DNA from: Acidovorax soli
GTDB taxonomy: Bacteria; Pseudomonadota; Gammaproteobacteria; Burkholderiales; Burkholderiaceae_C
NCBI RefSeq assembly: GCF_900107605.1
Contig: NZ_FNQJ01000001.1
Location: forward strand, 310,001-374,000
Length of the DNA: 64,000 bases
Direction: 5' to 3'
Below, piece by piece: positions 42,078-54,035 of the stretch. The translations under genes were made by a program, and so were the position numbers. How positions within the stretch are numbered: the stretch's first letter is position 1; every line of letters begins with the position of its first letter. The notes beneath the pieces are model-generated. The model did no database searches and had not been told where the DNA came from. It saw nothing but the letters and a program-made list of their open reading frames with translations.

Positions 42078-43307
42078 TCAGTCAAAAAACCGGTAGCACA
42101 CCCCAATGGCCGCCACGACGCCTGCCAGCTCCGCCAGCAGCGCGCAGGCCACCGCATGGCGGGCGCGCTGGATGCCCACCGCCCCGAAGTACACCGCCAG
42201 CACATAAAACGTGGTTTCGGTGCTGCCCTGGATGGTGGCGGCCACCAGCGCGGCGAAGCTGTCCACGCCCTGGCTCTGCATGGTTTCGATGAGCATGGCG
42301 CGCGCCGCGCTGCCCGAAAACGGCTTGACCAGCGCCGTAGGCAGGGCATCGACGAAGCGCGCATCCACGCCCAGCAACTGCACGCACCAGCGGATGGCGT
42401 CGAGCACATAGGCGAGGGCGCCCGAGGCGCGGAATACCCCCACCGCGCACAGCATGGCCACCAGGTAGGGCAGCAGGCCCTTGGCCACTTCGAAGCCCTC
42501 GCGGGCGCCTTCGATGAAGGCTTCATAGACGGCCACCTTGCGCCAGGCGCCCACCACCACAAAGAGCACGACCAGGGCAAACAGCGTGAGGTTGCCCAGC
42601 AACGACGACAACTGCGCCAGGGCTGCCGCCGACAGCGTGGCCAGCAGCGCCATGAAGCCTGCCAGCGCCAGCGCCAGCGGCAGCAGGTAGGCCAGCACCA
42701 CCGGGCTGAACAGCGGCAGGCGCTGCACCACGGCCACGCTGAGCAGCCCCACCAGCGTGGATGCCGACGTGGCCAGCAGGATGGGCAGGAACACCAGCGT
42801 CGGGTCGGGTGCGCCCTGCTGCATGCGGTACATGAAGATGGTCACCGGCAGCAGCGTGAGTGATGAGGCGTTGAGCACCAGGAACAGGATTTGCGCATTC
42901 GTGGCGGTGTCGGGCTGGGGGTTCAGCTCCTGCAGCGCGTGCATGGCTTTCAGGCCCATGGGCGTGGCGGCGTTGTCCAGCCCCAGCGCGTTGGCGGCAA
43001 AGTTCAGTGTCATCAGGCCCAGGGCCGGGTGGCCGCGCGGCACGCCGGGCATCAGCCGCGCAAACAGCGGCGCCAGCCAGCGCGCCAGGGCGTTGACGAT
43101 GCCCGCCTTTTCGGCAATGCGTAAAAAGCCCAGCCACAGGGTGAGCGTGCCAAACAGCAACACCATCACCTCGACCGACAGCCTGGCCATGGCAAACAGG
43201 GCCTCGACCATGGCCGCAAAAATCTGGGCATGCCCGCCGACCAGCCATTGGGCCAGGGCGGCAACTGCCGCGGTGACAAAAAACCCCAGCCAGAGGATGT
43301 TGAGCAA
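42078..43307 (-). CDS. SpmA/SpmB-like nucleoside-recognition (Gate) domain membrane protein
   Basis: A polytopic membrane protein, about 409 residues, containing two tandem Gate-type regions: one with [18 protein letters not shown] and [20 protein letters not shown], the second with [16 protein letters not shown] and [19 protein letters not shown] segments. Bacillus SpmA and SpmB are separate proteins of spore maturation; here they are fused, in a non-sporulating lineage. No ATG is available; TTG 43,307 with GGAG upstream is the likely start. Substrate unknown. Confidence 0.8.
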   Translation of the reverse strand: MLNILWLGFFVTAAVAALAQWLVGGHAQIFAAMVEALFAMARLSVEVMVLLFGTLTLWLGFLRIAEKAGIVNALARWLAPLFARLMPGVPRGHPALGLMTLNFAANALGLDNAATPMGLKAMHALQELNPQPDTATNAQILFLVLNASSLTLLPVTIFMYRMQQGAPDPTLVFLPILLATSASTLVGLLSVAVVQRLPLFSPVVLAYLLPLALALAGFMALLATLSAAALAQLSSLLGNLTLFALVVLFVVVGAWRKVAVYEAFIEGAREGFEVAKGLLPYLVAMLCAVGVFRASGALAYVLDAIRWCVQLLGVDARFVDALPTALVKPFSGSAARAMLIETMQSQGVDSFAALVAATIQGSTETTFYVLAVYFGAVGIQRARHAVACALLAELAGVVAAIGVCYRFFD

Positions 43308-43594
43308 GGAAAAAACTCCGTGTGGGCCGTAATGCGTTGTGGGGCCGGCTCGCAGCCGTCCTGATCGCCACGCCCACCTGGGTGGCGAACCCGGCCATGG
43401 ATAGGTTAACCCGCATTGTTGCCTGCAAACGCGCAACGGACAGGGTAAATCGCCGGGTGGTAATCTACAGGGTTCGGTTGCGTGCCCGGTTTTGGTTGAA
43501 AAAACCAGCACGCATTCGCCCCACGACAAAAACCAGGCGCCATGGATCCATTGAACCGGTTCATCGAGCGCCACAACACCAAGGAACATCCGCC

Positions 43595-44308
43595 ATGGGC
43601 GCGCAATGGAAAGCAAAAGGCAAGGCACAGGTTGCAGATGCCAGAGGCAAGCTGTTTGGAAAACTGGCCAAGGAAATCATGGTGGCTGCGCGCGGCGGGG
43701 CCGACCCGGCTGGCAACTCGCGCCTGCGCCTCGTGGTCGAGCAGGCCCGCAAGGTCTCCATGCCCAAGGACACGCTGGAGCGCGCCATTAAAAAGGGCGC
43801 CGGCATTGGCAGTGAGGCCGTTCATTTCGAGCATGTGATCTACGAAGGCTACGCCCCCCACCAGGTGGCCGTGATGGTCGAGTGCCTGACCGACAACGTG
43901 AAACGTACGGCGCCCGAAATGCGCGTGCTGTTTCGCAAGGGCCAGCTGGGCACATCGGGTTCGGTGGCCTGGGACTTCGACCATGTCGGCATGATCGAAG
44001 CCGAGCCTGCGGTTGCCGGTGCCGACCCCGAAGAAGCCGCGATCGAGGCTGGTGCGCAAGACTGCGAAGCGGGCGATGAGGCTGGCACGACCACCTTCTG
44101 GACCGACCCCGCTGAACTCGACCTGGTCAGCCGTGCGCTGCCGGCGCACGGCTTCACCGTGCTGTCGGCCAAGCTGGGCTACAAGCCCAAGAATCCGGTG
44201 AACCCCGCCAACCTGACACCAGAGCAGCTGGAAGAGGTGGAAAGCTTTCTGGCCGCCATTGACGCCAACGACGACGTGCAGAACGTCTTTGTGAGCCTGG
44301 GCAGCTGA
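43595..44308 (+). CDS. YebC/PmpR family regulator, YeeN-type paralogue
   Basis: A 237-residue protein of the YebC/TACO1 family (DNA-binding regulator or translation factor for proline-rich stretches). It starts [19 protein letters not shown] rather than the MAGHSKWA of YebC proper, and contains [33 protein letters not shown] and [19 protein letters not shown]. It is intact, unlike the yebC start at 55,755 that is interrupted by the mobile element. It may be the only whole family member in this window. Confidence 0.93.
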   Translation: MGAQWKAKGKAQVADARGKLFGKLAKEIMVAARGGADPAGNSRLRLVVEQARKVSMPKDTLERAIKKGAGIGSEAVHFEHVIYEGYAPHQVAVMVECLTDNVKRTAPEMRVLFRKGQLGTSGSVAWDFDHVGMIEAEPAVAGADPEEAAIEAGAQDCEAGDEAGTTTFWTDPAELDLVSRALPAHGFTVLSAKLGYKPKNPVNPANLTPEQLEEVESFLAAIDANDDVQNVFVSLGS

Positions 44309-44370
44309 TCGCCCGGGGCTGGCCACCACCCCGGCCCGCGCTGGGCTTTTGTTTTTTTGGCAACCATTCC

Positions 44371-44655
44371 ATGACCGCTGACCATTACGCAGCCCTCGGG
44401 CTGGGCGCCAACGCGTCGCTGTCCGACATCAAGAAGGCTTTTCGCCAGAAGGCATCGTTCTATCACCCCGACCGGAACGACGCACCCGATGCCGCACAGC
44501 GCTTCCAGGCCGTGCAAAAAGCCTACGAGGTGCTGGCGGACGACGAGGCCCGCCAGGCCTACGACGACAACCGCCGCCGCAACCTGCTGGACGACCCGCT
44601 GCAGACCGCACAAGAGATCTGGCAAACCTATTTCAAGAGCATTCTTCCTTCGTGA
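44371..44655 (+). CDS. Short J-domain (DnaJ-like) protein
   Basis: A 94-residue protein that is almost only a J domain: HYAALGLGANASLSDIKKAF, the HPD motif in FYHPDRNDAPDA, and AVQKAYEVLADDEARQAYDD. It has no zinc finger or substrate-binding domain. J domains stimulate Hsp70 ATPases; no dnaK is adjacent. Its stop overlaps the GTG start of the next gene, so it heads an operon of uncharacterised proteins. Confidence 0.93.
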   Translation: MTADHYAALGLGANASLSDIKKAFRQKASFYHPDRNDAPDAAQRFQAVQKAYEVLADDEARQAYDDNRRRNLLDDPLQTAQEIWQTYFKSILPS

Positions 44656-45221
44656 AACTATCCCCTTACTTTTATGACTTGCGTTCGGCCTACCAGGCCG
44701 AGCTGGATGACCTGGTTTCGGATTCGGAGGGCAAGGATGTGCTGCGCAAGCGGCTGGCCGAAAAGCGCTCCGAAATCGGCTTCCTGGTGAAGATGATGGA
44801 ACTGGCCCCCGAGATGGTGGCGGTGGCTTTTCACCAGGGTTTCCGTTTTGCCAAGCCAGCGGTGATGGAGCATTGGCTCGGCCAGGGTGCGGACAAGCTG
44901 CCCGAGTGGGGGGCGCTGACGGGCGCCGTTGCGCTGGAACCCTGGGCCGCCAGCCTGGCTCAAACCGTGCTGCGCGAGCCCGGTGGCCCGGTCTTCATGG
45001 TCGTGGCGGCGGCGCTGGAGTATCTGCACCAGCATGCGCGCCTGGCCCCGGCACCGGCGCAGGGCGAGGCCGGGCACGATGGCGACGAAGAGGCCGCCGA
45101 GCACGACGATGACTACAACGCCCTCAGCGCCGACGACGCCGCCGACCCGCACAACAGCCGCACCCGCGAAGAGGCCAGCGCCCACTGGCTGGCCGAGGCC
45201 GGCTTTGACCGCAAAGACTGA
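44652..45221 (+). CDS. Uncharacterised protein of the J-domain operon, acidic tail
   Basis: A 189-residue soluble protein starting at a GTG that overlaps the J-domain stop by 4 nt. The front is helical and charged (DLVSDSEGKDVLRKRLAEKR) and the last ~55 residues are strongly acidic (EAGHDGDEEAAEHDDDYN). I recognise no domain. Co-translation with a J-domain protein suggests a chaperone-related role, but that is inference. Confidence 0.75.
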   Translation: MKLSPYFYDLRSAYQAELDDLVSDSEGKDVLRKRLAEKRSEIGFLVKMMELAPEMVAVAFHQGFRFAKPAVMEHWLGQGADKLPEWGALTGAVALEPWAASLAQTVLREPGGPVFMVVAAALEYLHQHARLAPAPAQGEAGHDGDEEAAEHDDDYNALSADDAADPHNSRTREEASAHWLAEAGFDRKD

Positions 45222-45242
45222 CAAGACCGAGATTTTCCGCCC

Positions 45243-45992
45243 ATGAACCACCTGGCCCTCATCACCAAAACCACCAGCCTGATTGCCGCGGGCGACATCG
45301 TGGGTGCCGAATCGGCGCTGGCCGAGCTGGCCGATACCGAAGGCGACAACGCCCTGATGGTCGTGCTGGACCAGCTGGCACCGAAAGACGTGCTGGCCGT
45401 GATGCGCGAATACGACGACTCCAAGGCGTCGGTCGTCAACCTGCTGGTCACGCCCGAGCAGTTTGCGCGCGCCATGGTGCTGGAAAAGCAATACAAGGAC
45501 CTGACCCACACGCACCTGCGCAACATGGTCAACGCCGTCATCTTTCGGGACGATGCCGACCCGGTGGAGTTCTTGACCGCCATTGGCGACCTGGAAGGCG
45601 GCGCCGAGGCCCTGGCCAACTACTTTGCCGAAAAATGGAGCCGCATCGAGGCTTTTGCCCGCACCGGCACCTTCGACGCCACCGAAGATTACGGGCTCAC
45701 CCTGACCGATGACGAACTGCTGGCTTCCGGCTACGTGCAGCCCCGCATCGACCAGGACGAAGTGGCCGACCGCGACTGGATGCAGCTGGCCTGGCTGCTG
45801 CGCTATGAATGCCGTGATCTCTTTATCGAAACCTTGCTGGTGCTGCGCGCCAAGGCCCGTGCCCATGACATGGGCCTGGAAGAGGGCGACGAGCCCGCCG
45901 AGGACGACGACGGCAAGTTCGAGACCAGCGACACCGACCGCGGCAAGGCCACCCCCGCAGCGCGCACATCTGACGAAGAATCCGCGATTTAG
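45243..45992 (+). CDS. Uncharacterised protein of the J-domain operon
   Basis: A 249-residue acidic, mainly helical protein with no signal peptide or membrane segment. The front contains repeated LxxLA-type helices (GAESALAELADTEGDNALMV), and the C-terminal ~40 residues are low-complexity and acidic. It follows the previous gene after 21 bp on the same strand. No family is recognised. Confidence 0.75.
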   Translation: MNHLALITKTTSLIAAGDIVGAESALAELADTEGDNALMVVLDQLAPKDVLAVMREYDDSKASVVNLLVTPEQFARAMVLEKQYKDLTHTHLRNMVNAVIFRDDADPVEFLTAIGDLEGGAEALANYFAEKWSRIEAFARTGTFDATEDYGLTLTDDELLASGYVQPRIDQDEVADRDWMQLAWLLRYECRDLFIETLLVLRAKARAHDMGLEEGDEPAEDDDGKFETSDTDRGKATPAARTSDEESAI

Positions 45993-46003
45993 TATGTATC
46001 TCC

Positions 46004-46070
46004 TGAGGCGCCAGCGCGGCGGGGCGGCCCTTGCGCGGCGGCCCTGGCCTGGTCCGTGCCAGTTTTGTGA
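46004..46070 (+). repeat. Dispersed GC-rich repeat, family B copy
   Basis: CTCCTGAGGCGCCAGCGCGG, CGGGGCGGCCCTTGCGCGGC and GGCCCTGGCCTGG lie in the 112-bp gap inside the J-domain gene cluster. They match the 7,612-7,735 copy (opposite strand) most closely. Confidence 0.6.
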
Positions 46071-46104
46071 CGCCGCGATGACGCGCAGCGCGATGGAAAA
46101 CTGA

Positions 46105-47391
46105 ATGACATTGCCTGACACACCCAACACTGATCTGCCTGCCGCAACCAATGCTCTGCAACTGCACGACGCCCGCCCGTTCTTTGAAAAAGCGCTGGTG
46201 CATGGCGTGCAGCACGGCATCCTGGATGCCGCCCGTCTTGATGCCATTTGCACTGATGCGCCCAAGGGCATGGTGCAGATCGCACGCTATTTCGGCAGCG
46301 AGTTTCTGCGGCCCGAGCTGGAAAAGGCCCGCGACCGCATGGTCAACCTCATCAGCCTGTATTTGCTGGAAACCACGGGCGGTGATCTGACCCAAGCCGC
46401 CATCTCGCTGCGCGACCACTCGTTCCTGTCGCGCTCCAAGGGCGGCTCCGACATGCTCAAGCGCCTGATCGCTCTGCCCGAGAGCAGCAATTTCGGCATG
46501 GCGGGTTATGCCGATGCCCAAACGCCGCTGCTGGCGCTGTGGTCGCTGCGCAGCCATGCCGATTACCGGGCCGAGCTGGCCCGCCGCAGCCAGATTGCCA
46601 GCGCCATCGGTGCCGCCCAGTGGCTGGCCGAGCAATACGACCTGGATACCGACGAGCTGGAGGCCGCTGGTGCCGATGCCGAGGCCGTCATCCGCACCGG
46701 CCTGCTCATGCAGGCCCTGGCGCCCAAAGCCATGCACCTGGGCGAGTGGCCCAGCGCCGTGGCCCTGGAGAAACTGGTGACGGCGCAGCGCAAGAAAAAG
46801 CGGGCAGCACCCACGCAGCTGCAGCTGCCCGCTGGCGTGCCTGCGGATCTGCGCGCGCTGATGCAGGCGCAGTGCGCAGCCGTGCTGGCCGACCTGGCCA
46901 AGCTGCTCGATTCGGCTGCGCCGCTGCGTGCGCTGCTGCGCCCCACCGGCGTATTTCGTGCCCGGTATTTTCTGCTGGACGACCCGCTGGCCGAGGTGGA
47001 CCGGTACCACCGCAGCCTGGATGCGCTGCAAGAGGGCGGCGAGCCGCCCCAGCCCGCCAGCAAGACATGGATGAAGACCACCCAGGGCAACGAAGACGAA
47101 CATTCGCTGCTGACGCTGTTCCTGTGCGTGGCAGCAGGCGCTCCCAAAAAGACCTTGCTGACCGAAAAAACCGCTGCCAGCCTGGTGCGCAGGATCCGCA
47201 AGAGCGGCCTGCAGCCCGAGCTGGCCACCGCGTTCATCCGCAGCCATGCGCCAGGTGCTCACCAGTCCGACTACATCGACCTGTGGAACAGCTTTGTGCA
47301 GGAATCGGCCAAGACGCTGGGCAGCGACATGGATTACCAGATGCACGACGCGCTGGCCTTGCTGCGCCGCGAGTGCCATGTGGCGGGGTGA
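46105..47391 (+). CDS. Uncharacterised 428-residue protein of the J-domain operon
   Basis: A soluble, mostly helical protein without recognisable catalytic motifs. Notable stretches are PKGMVQIARYFGSEFLRPEL and SFLSRSKGGSDMLKRLIALP near residues 50-125, and a basic linker AQRKKKRAAP near 230. It is the last of four co-directional genes starting with the J-domain protein. A family B repeat separates it from the third gene, so it may have a separate transcript. Confidence 0.75.
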   Translation: MTLPDTPNTDLPAATNALQLHDARPFFEKALVHGVQHGILDAARLDAICTDAPKGMVQIARYFGSEFLRPELEKARDRMVNLISLYLLETTGGDLTQAAISLRDHSFLSRSKGGSDMLKRLIALPESSNFGMAGYADAQTPLLALWSLRSHADYRAELARRSQIASAIGAAQWLAEQYDLDTDELEAAGADAEAVIRTGLLMQALAPKAMHLGEWPSAVALEKLVTAQRKKKRAAPTQLQLPAGVPADLRALMQAQCAAVLADLAKLLDSAAPLRALLRPTGVFRARYFLLDDPLAEVDRYHRSLDALQEGGEPPQPASKTWMKTTQGNEDEHSLLTLFLCVAAGAPKKTLLTEKTAASLVRRIRKSGLQPELATAFIRSHAPGAHQSDYIDLWNSFVQESAKTLGSDMDYQMHDALALLRRECHVAG

Positions 47392-47678
47392 CTCTGCGTG
47401 CCGGAGCGACCCGGGCGCTTGACGGGGGCTGGCGCCTGCTGTTGTGGTGCGCGTGACTCATGCGCGCCATCGCCCGCGCTATGGCGGTGCGGTGCGCCTT
47501 GATGGCGCACGTGGGTGCCACCCGCTCGGGCACGTAGCGCTCATGCACATCTTCTGAGCCATCGGGGTGTGCATACAATTGCATGCGAATTTTCTGGCGT
47601 GCTTTTCCCGCCGGTTCGCAACACACGGCGGATTCCTCAGGCCGTTGCGCGCACAGTCCTCAGCCTTTCCCATCCTCC

Positions 47679-48839
47679 GTGCACAGTCCCACGCTCGTTA
47701 TCGTCGCAGGCATCCTCGCGGCGCTGGTCACCACGGTGCTTTATGCCGTGTGGCATTTCAACAAGGGCATTCCAGGCTTGCGGTTGTGGACGCTGTCTTT
47801 TCTGAGTGCGTCGGTGTTTTGCGCCATTTTGCTGGTGCGCGATCACACGCCGGAGGTGCTGTCAGTGGTGCTGACGCAGGCGTCCATCTCCGTGGCCGCC
47901 TACCTCTGCCTTCTGGCAAGCCGTGCCTACATGGGGCGGCACCCCTTGCCGCATGGGTATGTGGTGATGGTCATCGCTGCCGTGACGGCGCTGGCGGTGT
48001 ATTTCACGGTGGTGCAGCCACACCTGGGAATCCGGTTTGCGTTGGCGGGATCGGTTTCTGGCGTGTGCTTTTTGCTGACCGGCCACACCCTGGCGCGGGG
48101 TGGCTTTCGAAATGTGCCGGCACGCTATCTGTTTGCCCTCGTGGCGGGCCTGCATGGGCTTTTCCTGTTCTTGCGTCCGCTGCTGTTCAGGCTGGCCACG
48201 CCCGAAGGGGGTGGGGGTGCTGGCACCGGCATGGTGGCGCTGCTGTCGCAGTTCGTGGTGCTGGAAGCCACTTTGGCCTTGGTGATGATGGCATTTGGCA
48301 CGCTGATGCTCACCAATGAATACATTACCAGCGAGCTGCGCCATCTGGCCGAGATGGACCCGCTGACCAATGTGTTCAACCGGCGTGCGTTCCTCACGCT
48401 GCTGGACAAGGCCATCAGCAGCACACGGCGCACGCCGTCCGGTCTTTCCGTGCTGGCGATGGATCTGGACCATTTCAAAAAGGTCAACGACACCTGGGGG
48501 CACAAAACTGGCGACGACGTGCTGCGCCACTTTGTCCGCCTGGCCACCGGCTGCCTGCGCAAGGAGGACGTGATGGGCCGGCTGGGTGGCGAGGAGTTTG
48601 CCATTTTTCTGCCCAACGCCGGCAGCGAGGGCACCCGTGCCGTGGCCGAGCGCCTGCGTGCCATGGTGGCCAGCCAGCCTGTGCTCACCGAGCGTGGCCC
48701 CATTGGCTTGACGGTGAGCATCGGGGCTACGCAATACCTGCCTGGCGATTCTTCAGACGCCCTTTTGCAGCGCGCGGACGAGGCCATGTACCTGGCCAAG
48801 GAGCATGGGCGCAACAGGGTGGAAGCAAGGGCTCTTTGA
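47679..48839 (+). CDS. Membrane-bound GGDEF diguanylate cyclase
   Basis: Makes cyclic-di-GMP from two GTP. The N-terminal ~215 residues form about six transmembrane helices (a MASE-like sensor), then a GGDEF domain: DPLTNVFNRRAFLTLLDKAI, DLDHFKKVNDTWGH, and the active site LGGEEFAIFLP. An RxxD inhibitory site (RKED) lies exactly five residues before GGEEF, so product inhibition is likely. About 386 residues from GTG 47,679; an in-frame ATG at 47,583 would add 32 residues. Confidence 0.9.
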   Translation: MHSPTLVIVAGILAALVTTVLYAVWHFNKGIPGLRLWTLSFLSASVFCAILLVRDHTPEVLSVVLTQASISVAAYLCLLASRAYMGRHPLPHGYVVMVIAAVTALAVYFTVVQPHLGIRFALAGSVSGVCFLLTGHTLARGGFRNVPARYLFALVAGLHGLFLFLRPLLFRLATPEGGGGAGTGMVALLSQFVVLEATLALVMMAFGTLMLTNEYITSELRHLAEMDPLTNVFNRRAFLTLLDKAISSTRRTPSGLSVLAMDLDHFKKVNDTWGHKTGDDVLRHFVRLATGCLRKEDVMGRLGGEEFAIFLPNAGSEGTRAVAERLRAMVASQPVLTERGPIGLTVSIGATQYLPGDSSDALLQRADEAMYLAKEHGRNRVEARAL

Positions 48840-48949
48840 GAGCATGCGTGGGTTGATCACGGGCGGGCAACGCTGGCCGGCAACCCCGAGGGCGCCATCG
48901 CCGGGATGGCTGGTGCCCTGGGGCGGGCGCTCTGTGCATCCTGGATGCT

Positions 48950-49288
48950 TCAGAAGTCCATGACCCGCGATGCGTGCAGGCTGCGGCCAGGCTGGGTGTA
49001 GGCGTCGTTCACGGTGCTGGCGGCTGCCAGGCCGTACACGTCGGGCCAGAGCCGGTATTTGCGGTTGGTGAGTTTGTGCACGGCAACGTTGGGCCGCAGA
49101 TCCTTGCGCAGACGCCACTGGGCCGAGAGGTCGAGCGTGGTGGCCTGCCCGATGGTGAACTGCGTGTCGGGCGCCTTGACGACCGAGGCACTGTCAATGT
49201 CGCTGGCCTTTTTGGCGCCGTGGTAGCGCAGCTCGGCGCGCAGGCCCCAGGCGGCCGTGTCGTAAAGCACGCCCAGGCTGACCTTCAT
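48950..49288 (-). pseudogene. TonB-dependent receptor, C-terminal remnant
   Basis: The 112 codons read as the last beta strands of a TonB-dependent outer-membrane receptor: LYDTAAWGLRAELRYHGAKK, LDLSAQWRLRKDLRPNVAVH, and the closing QPGRSLHASRVMDF with terminal Phe. The plug domain and most of the barrel (normally ~600-700 residues) are missing, and no matching sequence lies upstream. It is probably a decayed siderophore or heme receptor. An ATG is present, but a product would not be functional. Confidence 0.7.
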
Positions 49289-49362
49289 GGGTGTTGGTTT
49301 CTTGTATCCGTTGTTGGATTATTGGTGTGTCTCGGGGTGAATGATGCAAGTTAAATGGTTGT

Positions 49363-49376
49363 TTGACGCGTATCAA
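49363..49376 (+). promoter_or_regulatory. FNR/DNR-type box upstream of nirS
   Basis: TTGACGCGTATCAA matches the TTGAT-N4-ATCAA consensus at 9 of 10 fixed positions and lies 125 bp before the nirS ATG. It suggests anaerobic or nitric-oxide-responsive activation by a Crp/FNR-family regulator. Confidence 0.75.
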
Positions 49377-49485
49377 AGTGGGCCCAGGACACCCGTCGAA
49401 GAATGGCCGCCATGTCTGCCGAAACCATATCGTCGCAGCCCTCGGCGGGCGATCCTGCAGGATGGAATGAGCGTATGGGCTGTGA

Positions 49486-51219
<1,734 letters not shown>

Positions 51220-51265
51220 AGTGAAAGCGCCGCTACGAAGCCCCTGGGCCTCGCGGCGGTGACCA

Positions 51266-51304
51266 CAAAAAAACCGCCCTGCCGCAAGGTTGGGCGGTTT
51301 TTTA
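51266..51304. terminator. Bidirectional terminator between nirS and upp
   Basis: AACCGCCC and GGGCGGTT flanked by an A-run on one side and a T-run on the other. It serves nirS (plus) and the convergent upp (minus). Confidence 0.85.
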
Positions 51305-51317
51305 TGGAGCTGGTGGA

Positions 51318-51947
<630 letters not shown>

Positions 51948-51992
51948 GGGGATGGGCCTTTTTTTATGGTTATGGAGGATCGGTAAAACAGG

Positions 51993-52979
51993 TCAGTCTG
52001 CCAGAAAGCGCGAATAGCGCGCCATATCGACGTTGCCGCCGCTGATCACGATGCCAACCCGGGCGCCGCGCACGTCCACGCTGCCGTTTCCTGCGCCGGC
52101 AAAGGCGAGGGCCCCGGTGGGTTCGACCACGATCTTCATGCGTTCGGCAAAAAAACGCAGGGCCTGCACCAGTTGTTCGTCGGTGGCGGTGACCATGTCG
52201 TCAGCCAGGCGCTGGATGATGGGGAAGGTGAGCTGGCCCAGCGCCTGGGTTTGTGCACCGTCGGCAATGGTGTGGGGCGTGGCGATCCGCACGATATGGC
52301 CCGCGCGGTAGGACTGTTGCCCGTCGTTGCCTGTCTCGGGCTCCACGCCCACCACGCGGCAGTGCGGCGCCAGTGCCTCGGCGGCCAGCAGGCTGCCCGC
52401 CAGCAGGCCGCCGCCACCCACGCAGACGAAGAGGTAGTCGAGGTGGGGCACTTCTTCCAGCAGCTCCTTGGCGGCGGTGCCCTGGCCCGCGATGACGTGC
52501 GGGTGGTCATAGGGCGGCACCAGCGTCATGCCGCGCTCCTGCGCCAAGCGCCGACTGATGGCCTCGCGGTCTTCGGTGTAGCGGTTGTAGGTGATGACCT
52601 GTGCGCCATACCTGCGTGTGGCGGCCATCTTGGCGGCGGGGGCATCTTCGGGCATGACGATCACGGCGGGCATGTCCAGCAGCCGGGCCGAAATGGCGAT
52701 GGCCTGGGCATGGTTGCCGGCCGAAAAAGCCAGCACACCGCCCTTGCGCTGCTCATCGGTGAACTGGGCCAGGGTGTTGAAGGCCCCTCGAAACTTGAAG
52801 GCGCCCGTGCGCTGCAGGTTTTCGCACTTGAAGAACAGCTGCGCGCCCAGCCGCTCATCGGCGGTGGTCGAGCGCAGCACTGGCGTGCGGTGCGCCATGC
52901 CATGCAGGCGATGCGCTGCATCGGCCACGTCGGCGTAGGTGGGCACAGACATGGGCACGGAAACGGGTGTCTGGGTCAT
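51993..52979 (-). CDS. PLP-dependent threonine/serine dehydratase-like enzyme
   Basis: A fold-type II PLP enzyme, 328 residues. The PLP lysine is in GAFKFRGAFNTLAQF; the Gly-rich phosphate loop VCVGGGGLLAGSLLA and the SxGN loop FSAGNHAQAIAISARL are clear. There is no C-terminal ACT domain, so it resembles the catabolic or racemase-type enzymes rather than allosteric IlvA. ATG 52,979 is chosen because upstream codons lack similarity. The exact substrate (threonine, serine or 3-hydroxyaspartate) is unresolved. Confidence 0.88.
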   Translation of the reverse strand: MTQTPVSVPMSVPTYADVADAAHRLHGMAHRTPVLRSTTADERLGAQLFFKCENLQRTGAFKFRGAFNTLAQFTDEQRKGGVLAFSAGNHAQAIAISARLLDMPAVIVMPEDAPAAKMAATRRYGAQVITYNRYTEDREAISRRLAQERGMTLVPPYDHPHVIAGQGTAAKELLEEVPHLDYLFVCVGGGGLLAGSLLAAEALAPHCRVVGVEPETGNDGQQSYRAGHIVRIATPHTIADGAQTQALGQLTFPIIQRLADDMVTATDEQLVQALRFFAERMKIVVEPTGALAFAGAGNGSVDVRGARVGIVISGGNVDMARYSRFLAD

Positions 52980-53064
52980 GGCGGCGTCCTTGGGCAGGCG
53001 CGGCGCTGGGAAGCGGCAACCACGCTGCCGCATCATAGCCCGTTGCGATGCTGTTTTAAGCAAA

Positions 53065-53112
53065 AAAGCCTTATAGCGCTTGTCCCGTAAGCGCTGGTAG
53101 CTATCTATTTTG
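53065..53112. repeat. Dispersed palindromic repeat, family A copy
   Basis: AGCGCTT and AAGCGCT (53,075-53,095) form a 7-bp stem, followed by GGTAGCTATCTATTTTGATG. It lies between two minus-strand genes and is among the cleaner copies of the family. Confidence 0.65.
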
Positions 53113-53124
53113 ATGAATCTGGGC

Positions 53125-53967
53125 TCAGGCCTGTTCGCTGAAGCGCTGTAGCGGGGCCAGCGCCGGGAAGTCGCCCGCCCGTTTTTGCTTCATGGCCGTG
53201 ACCGATTCGCGCACATGCTGGTTGCTCCAGATGGCGCCCTGCAGCCAGCCCATCTGGCGCAGGCTGTCCTCCACGGAATGGTCGCGGGCGTAGTTCACCG
53301 CCTGCTTGGTGCCCCAGATGGCCACGGGGGGCTTGCTGGCGATCTCGCGCGCGCATTGCAGGGCGGCGGCCAGCATGGTGTCCTGCGTGTCGAACACTTC
53401 GTTGACCAGGCCGTAAGCCAGGGCTTTTTGCGCGCCCAGGCGGCGGCCGGTGTAGGCCAGTTCCTTGACGACGCCCAGCGGGATCAGCTTGGGCAGGCGC
53501 TGCAGCGTGCCCACGTCGGCCACCATGCCGATGTTGATCTCCTGGATGCAGAAGAACGCATCCTGCGTGGCGTAGCGGATGCAGCCCGCCGTGACCATGT
53601 CCACCGCACCGCCGATGCAGCCGCCGTGGATGGCCATGATCACGGGGATGCGCAGGCTCTCGATGCGGGTGAAGGTGGCCTGCATGTCGGTGAGCAGGTC
53701 GAAGATGGCGGCGCGGCCCTCGGGGCTCTGGTCGTCCATGGCAATGGCGCCGCCGAAGGTTTCGAGCGCCATGCCCGCGCTGAAATGCTTGCCGGTGCTG
53801 CTGATGACCAGCGCCCGCGCCGCGCCCGCCTGGTGCAGTTGGGCCAACACCCCATCGAGCTCGCGCCAGAAGGCGGGGTGCATGGTGTTCATGGCCTCTG
53901 GTCTGTTCAGTACCAGATGGGCCACATGGTCGATGGTGCTCAGGGAAAAACAGGTGAGGGTGTTCAT
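53125..53967 (-). CDS. Crotonase-family protein, dienoyl-CoA isomerase (ECH1)-like
   Basis: A 280-residue crotonase fold. The oxyanion holes are in HFSAGMALE and HGGCIGGAVD. Acidic residues found in delta(3,5)-delta(2,4)-dienoyl-CoA isomerase are kept at the expected places: Asp in GGAVDMVTAG, Glu in CIQEINIGM and Asp in VADVGTLQRLPK. This points to isomerisation of dienoyl-CoAs in unsaturated fatty acid breakdown rather than plain hydration. ATG 53,967 is chosen over an upstream in-frame codon at 54,003. Confidence 0.85.
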   Translation of the reverse strand: MNTLTCFSLSTIDHVAHLVLNRPEAMNTMHPAFWRELDGVLAQLHQAGAARALVISSTGKHFSAGMALETFGGAIAMDDQSPEGRAAIFDLLTDMQATFTRIESLRIPVIMAIHGGCIGGAVDMVTAGCIRYATQDAFFCIQEINIGMVADVGTLQRLPKLIPLGVVKELAYTGRRLGAQKALAYGLVNEVFDTQDTMLAAALQCAREIASKPPVAIWGTKQAVNYARDHSVEDSLRQMGWLQGAIWSNQHVRESVTAMKQKRAGDFPALAPLQRFSEQA

Positions 53968-54035
53968 GGACGAGGAATGTAGGCCTGCGGCGCTACTGCA
54001 CACCGTCGCGTGGGTGACTTCCCATGAATATGCCG

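Noticed and set aside
47392-47678. A possible small gene between the 428-aa protein and the diguanylate cyclase
   Set aside because: Short frames exist on both strands, but none has a ribosome site or recognisable features. The stretch looks like plain intergenic sequence.
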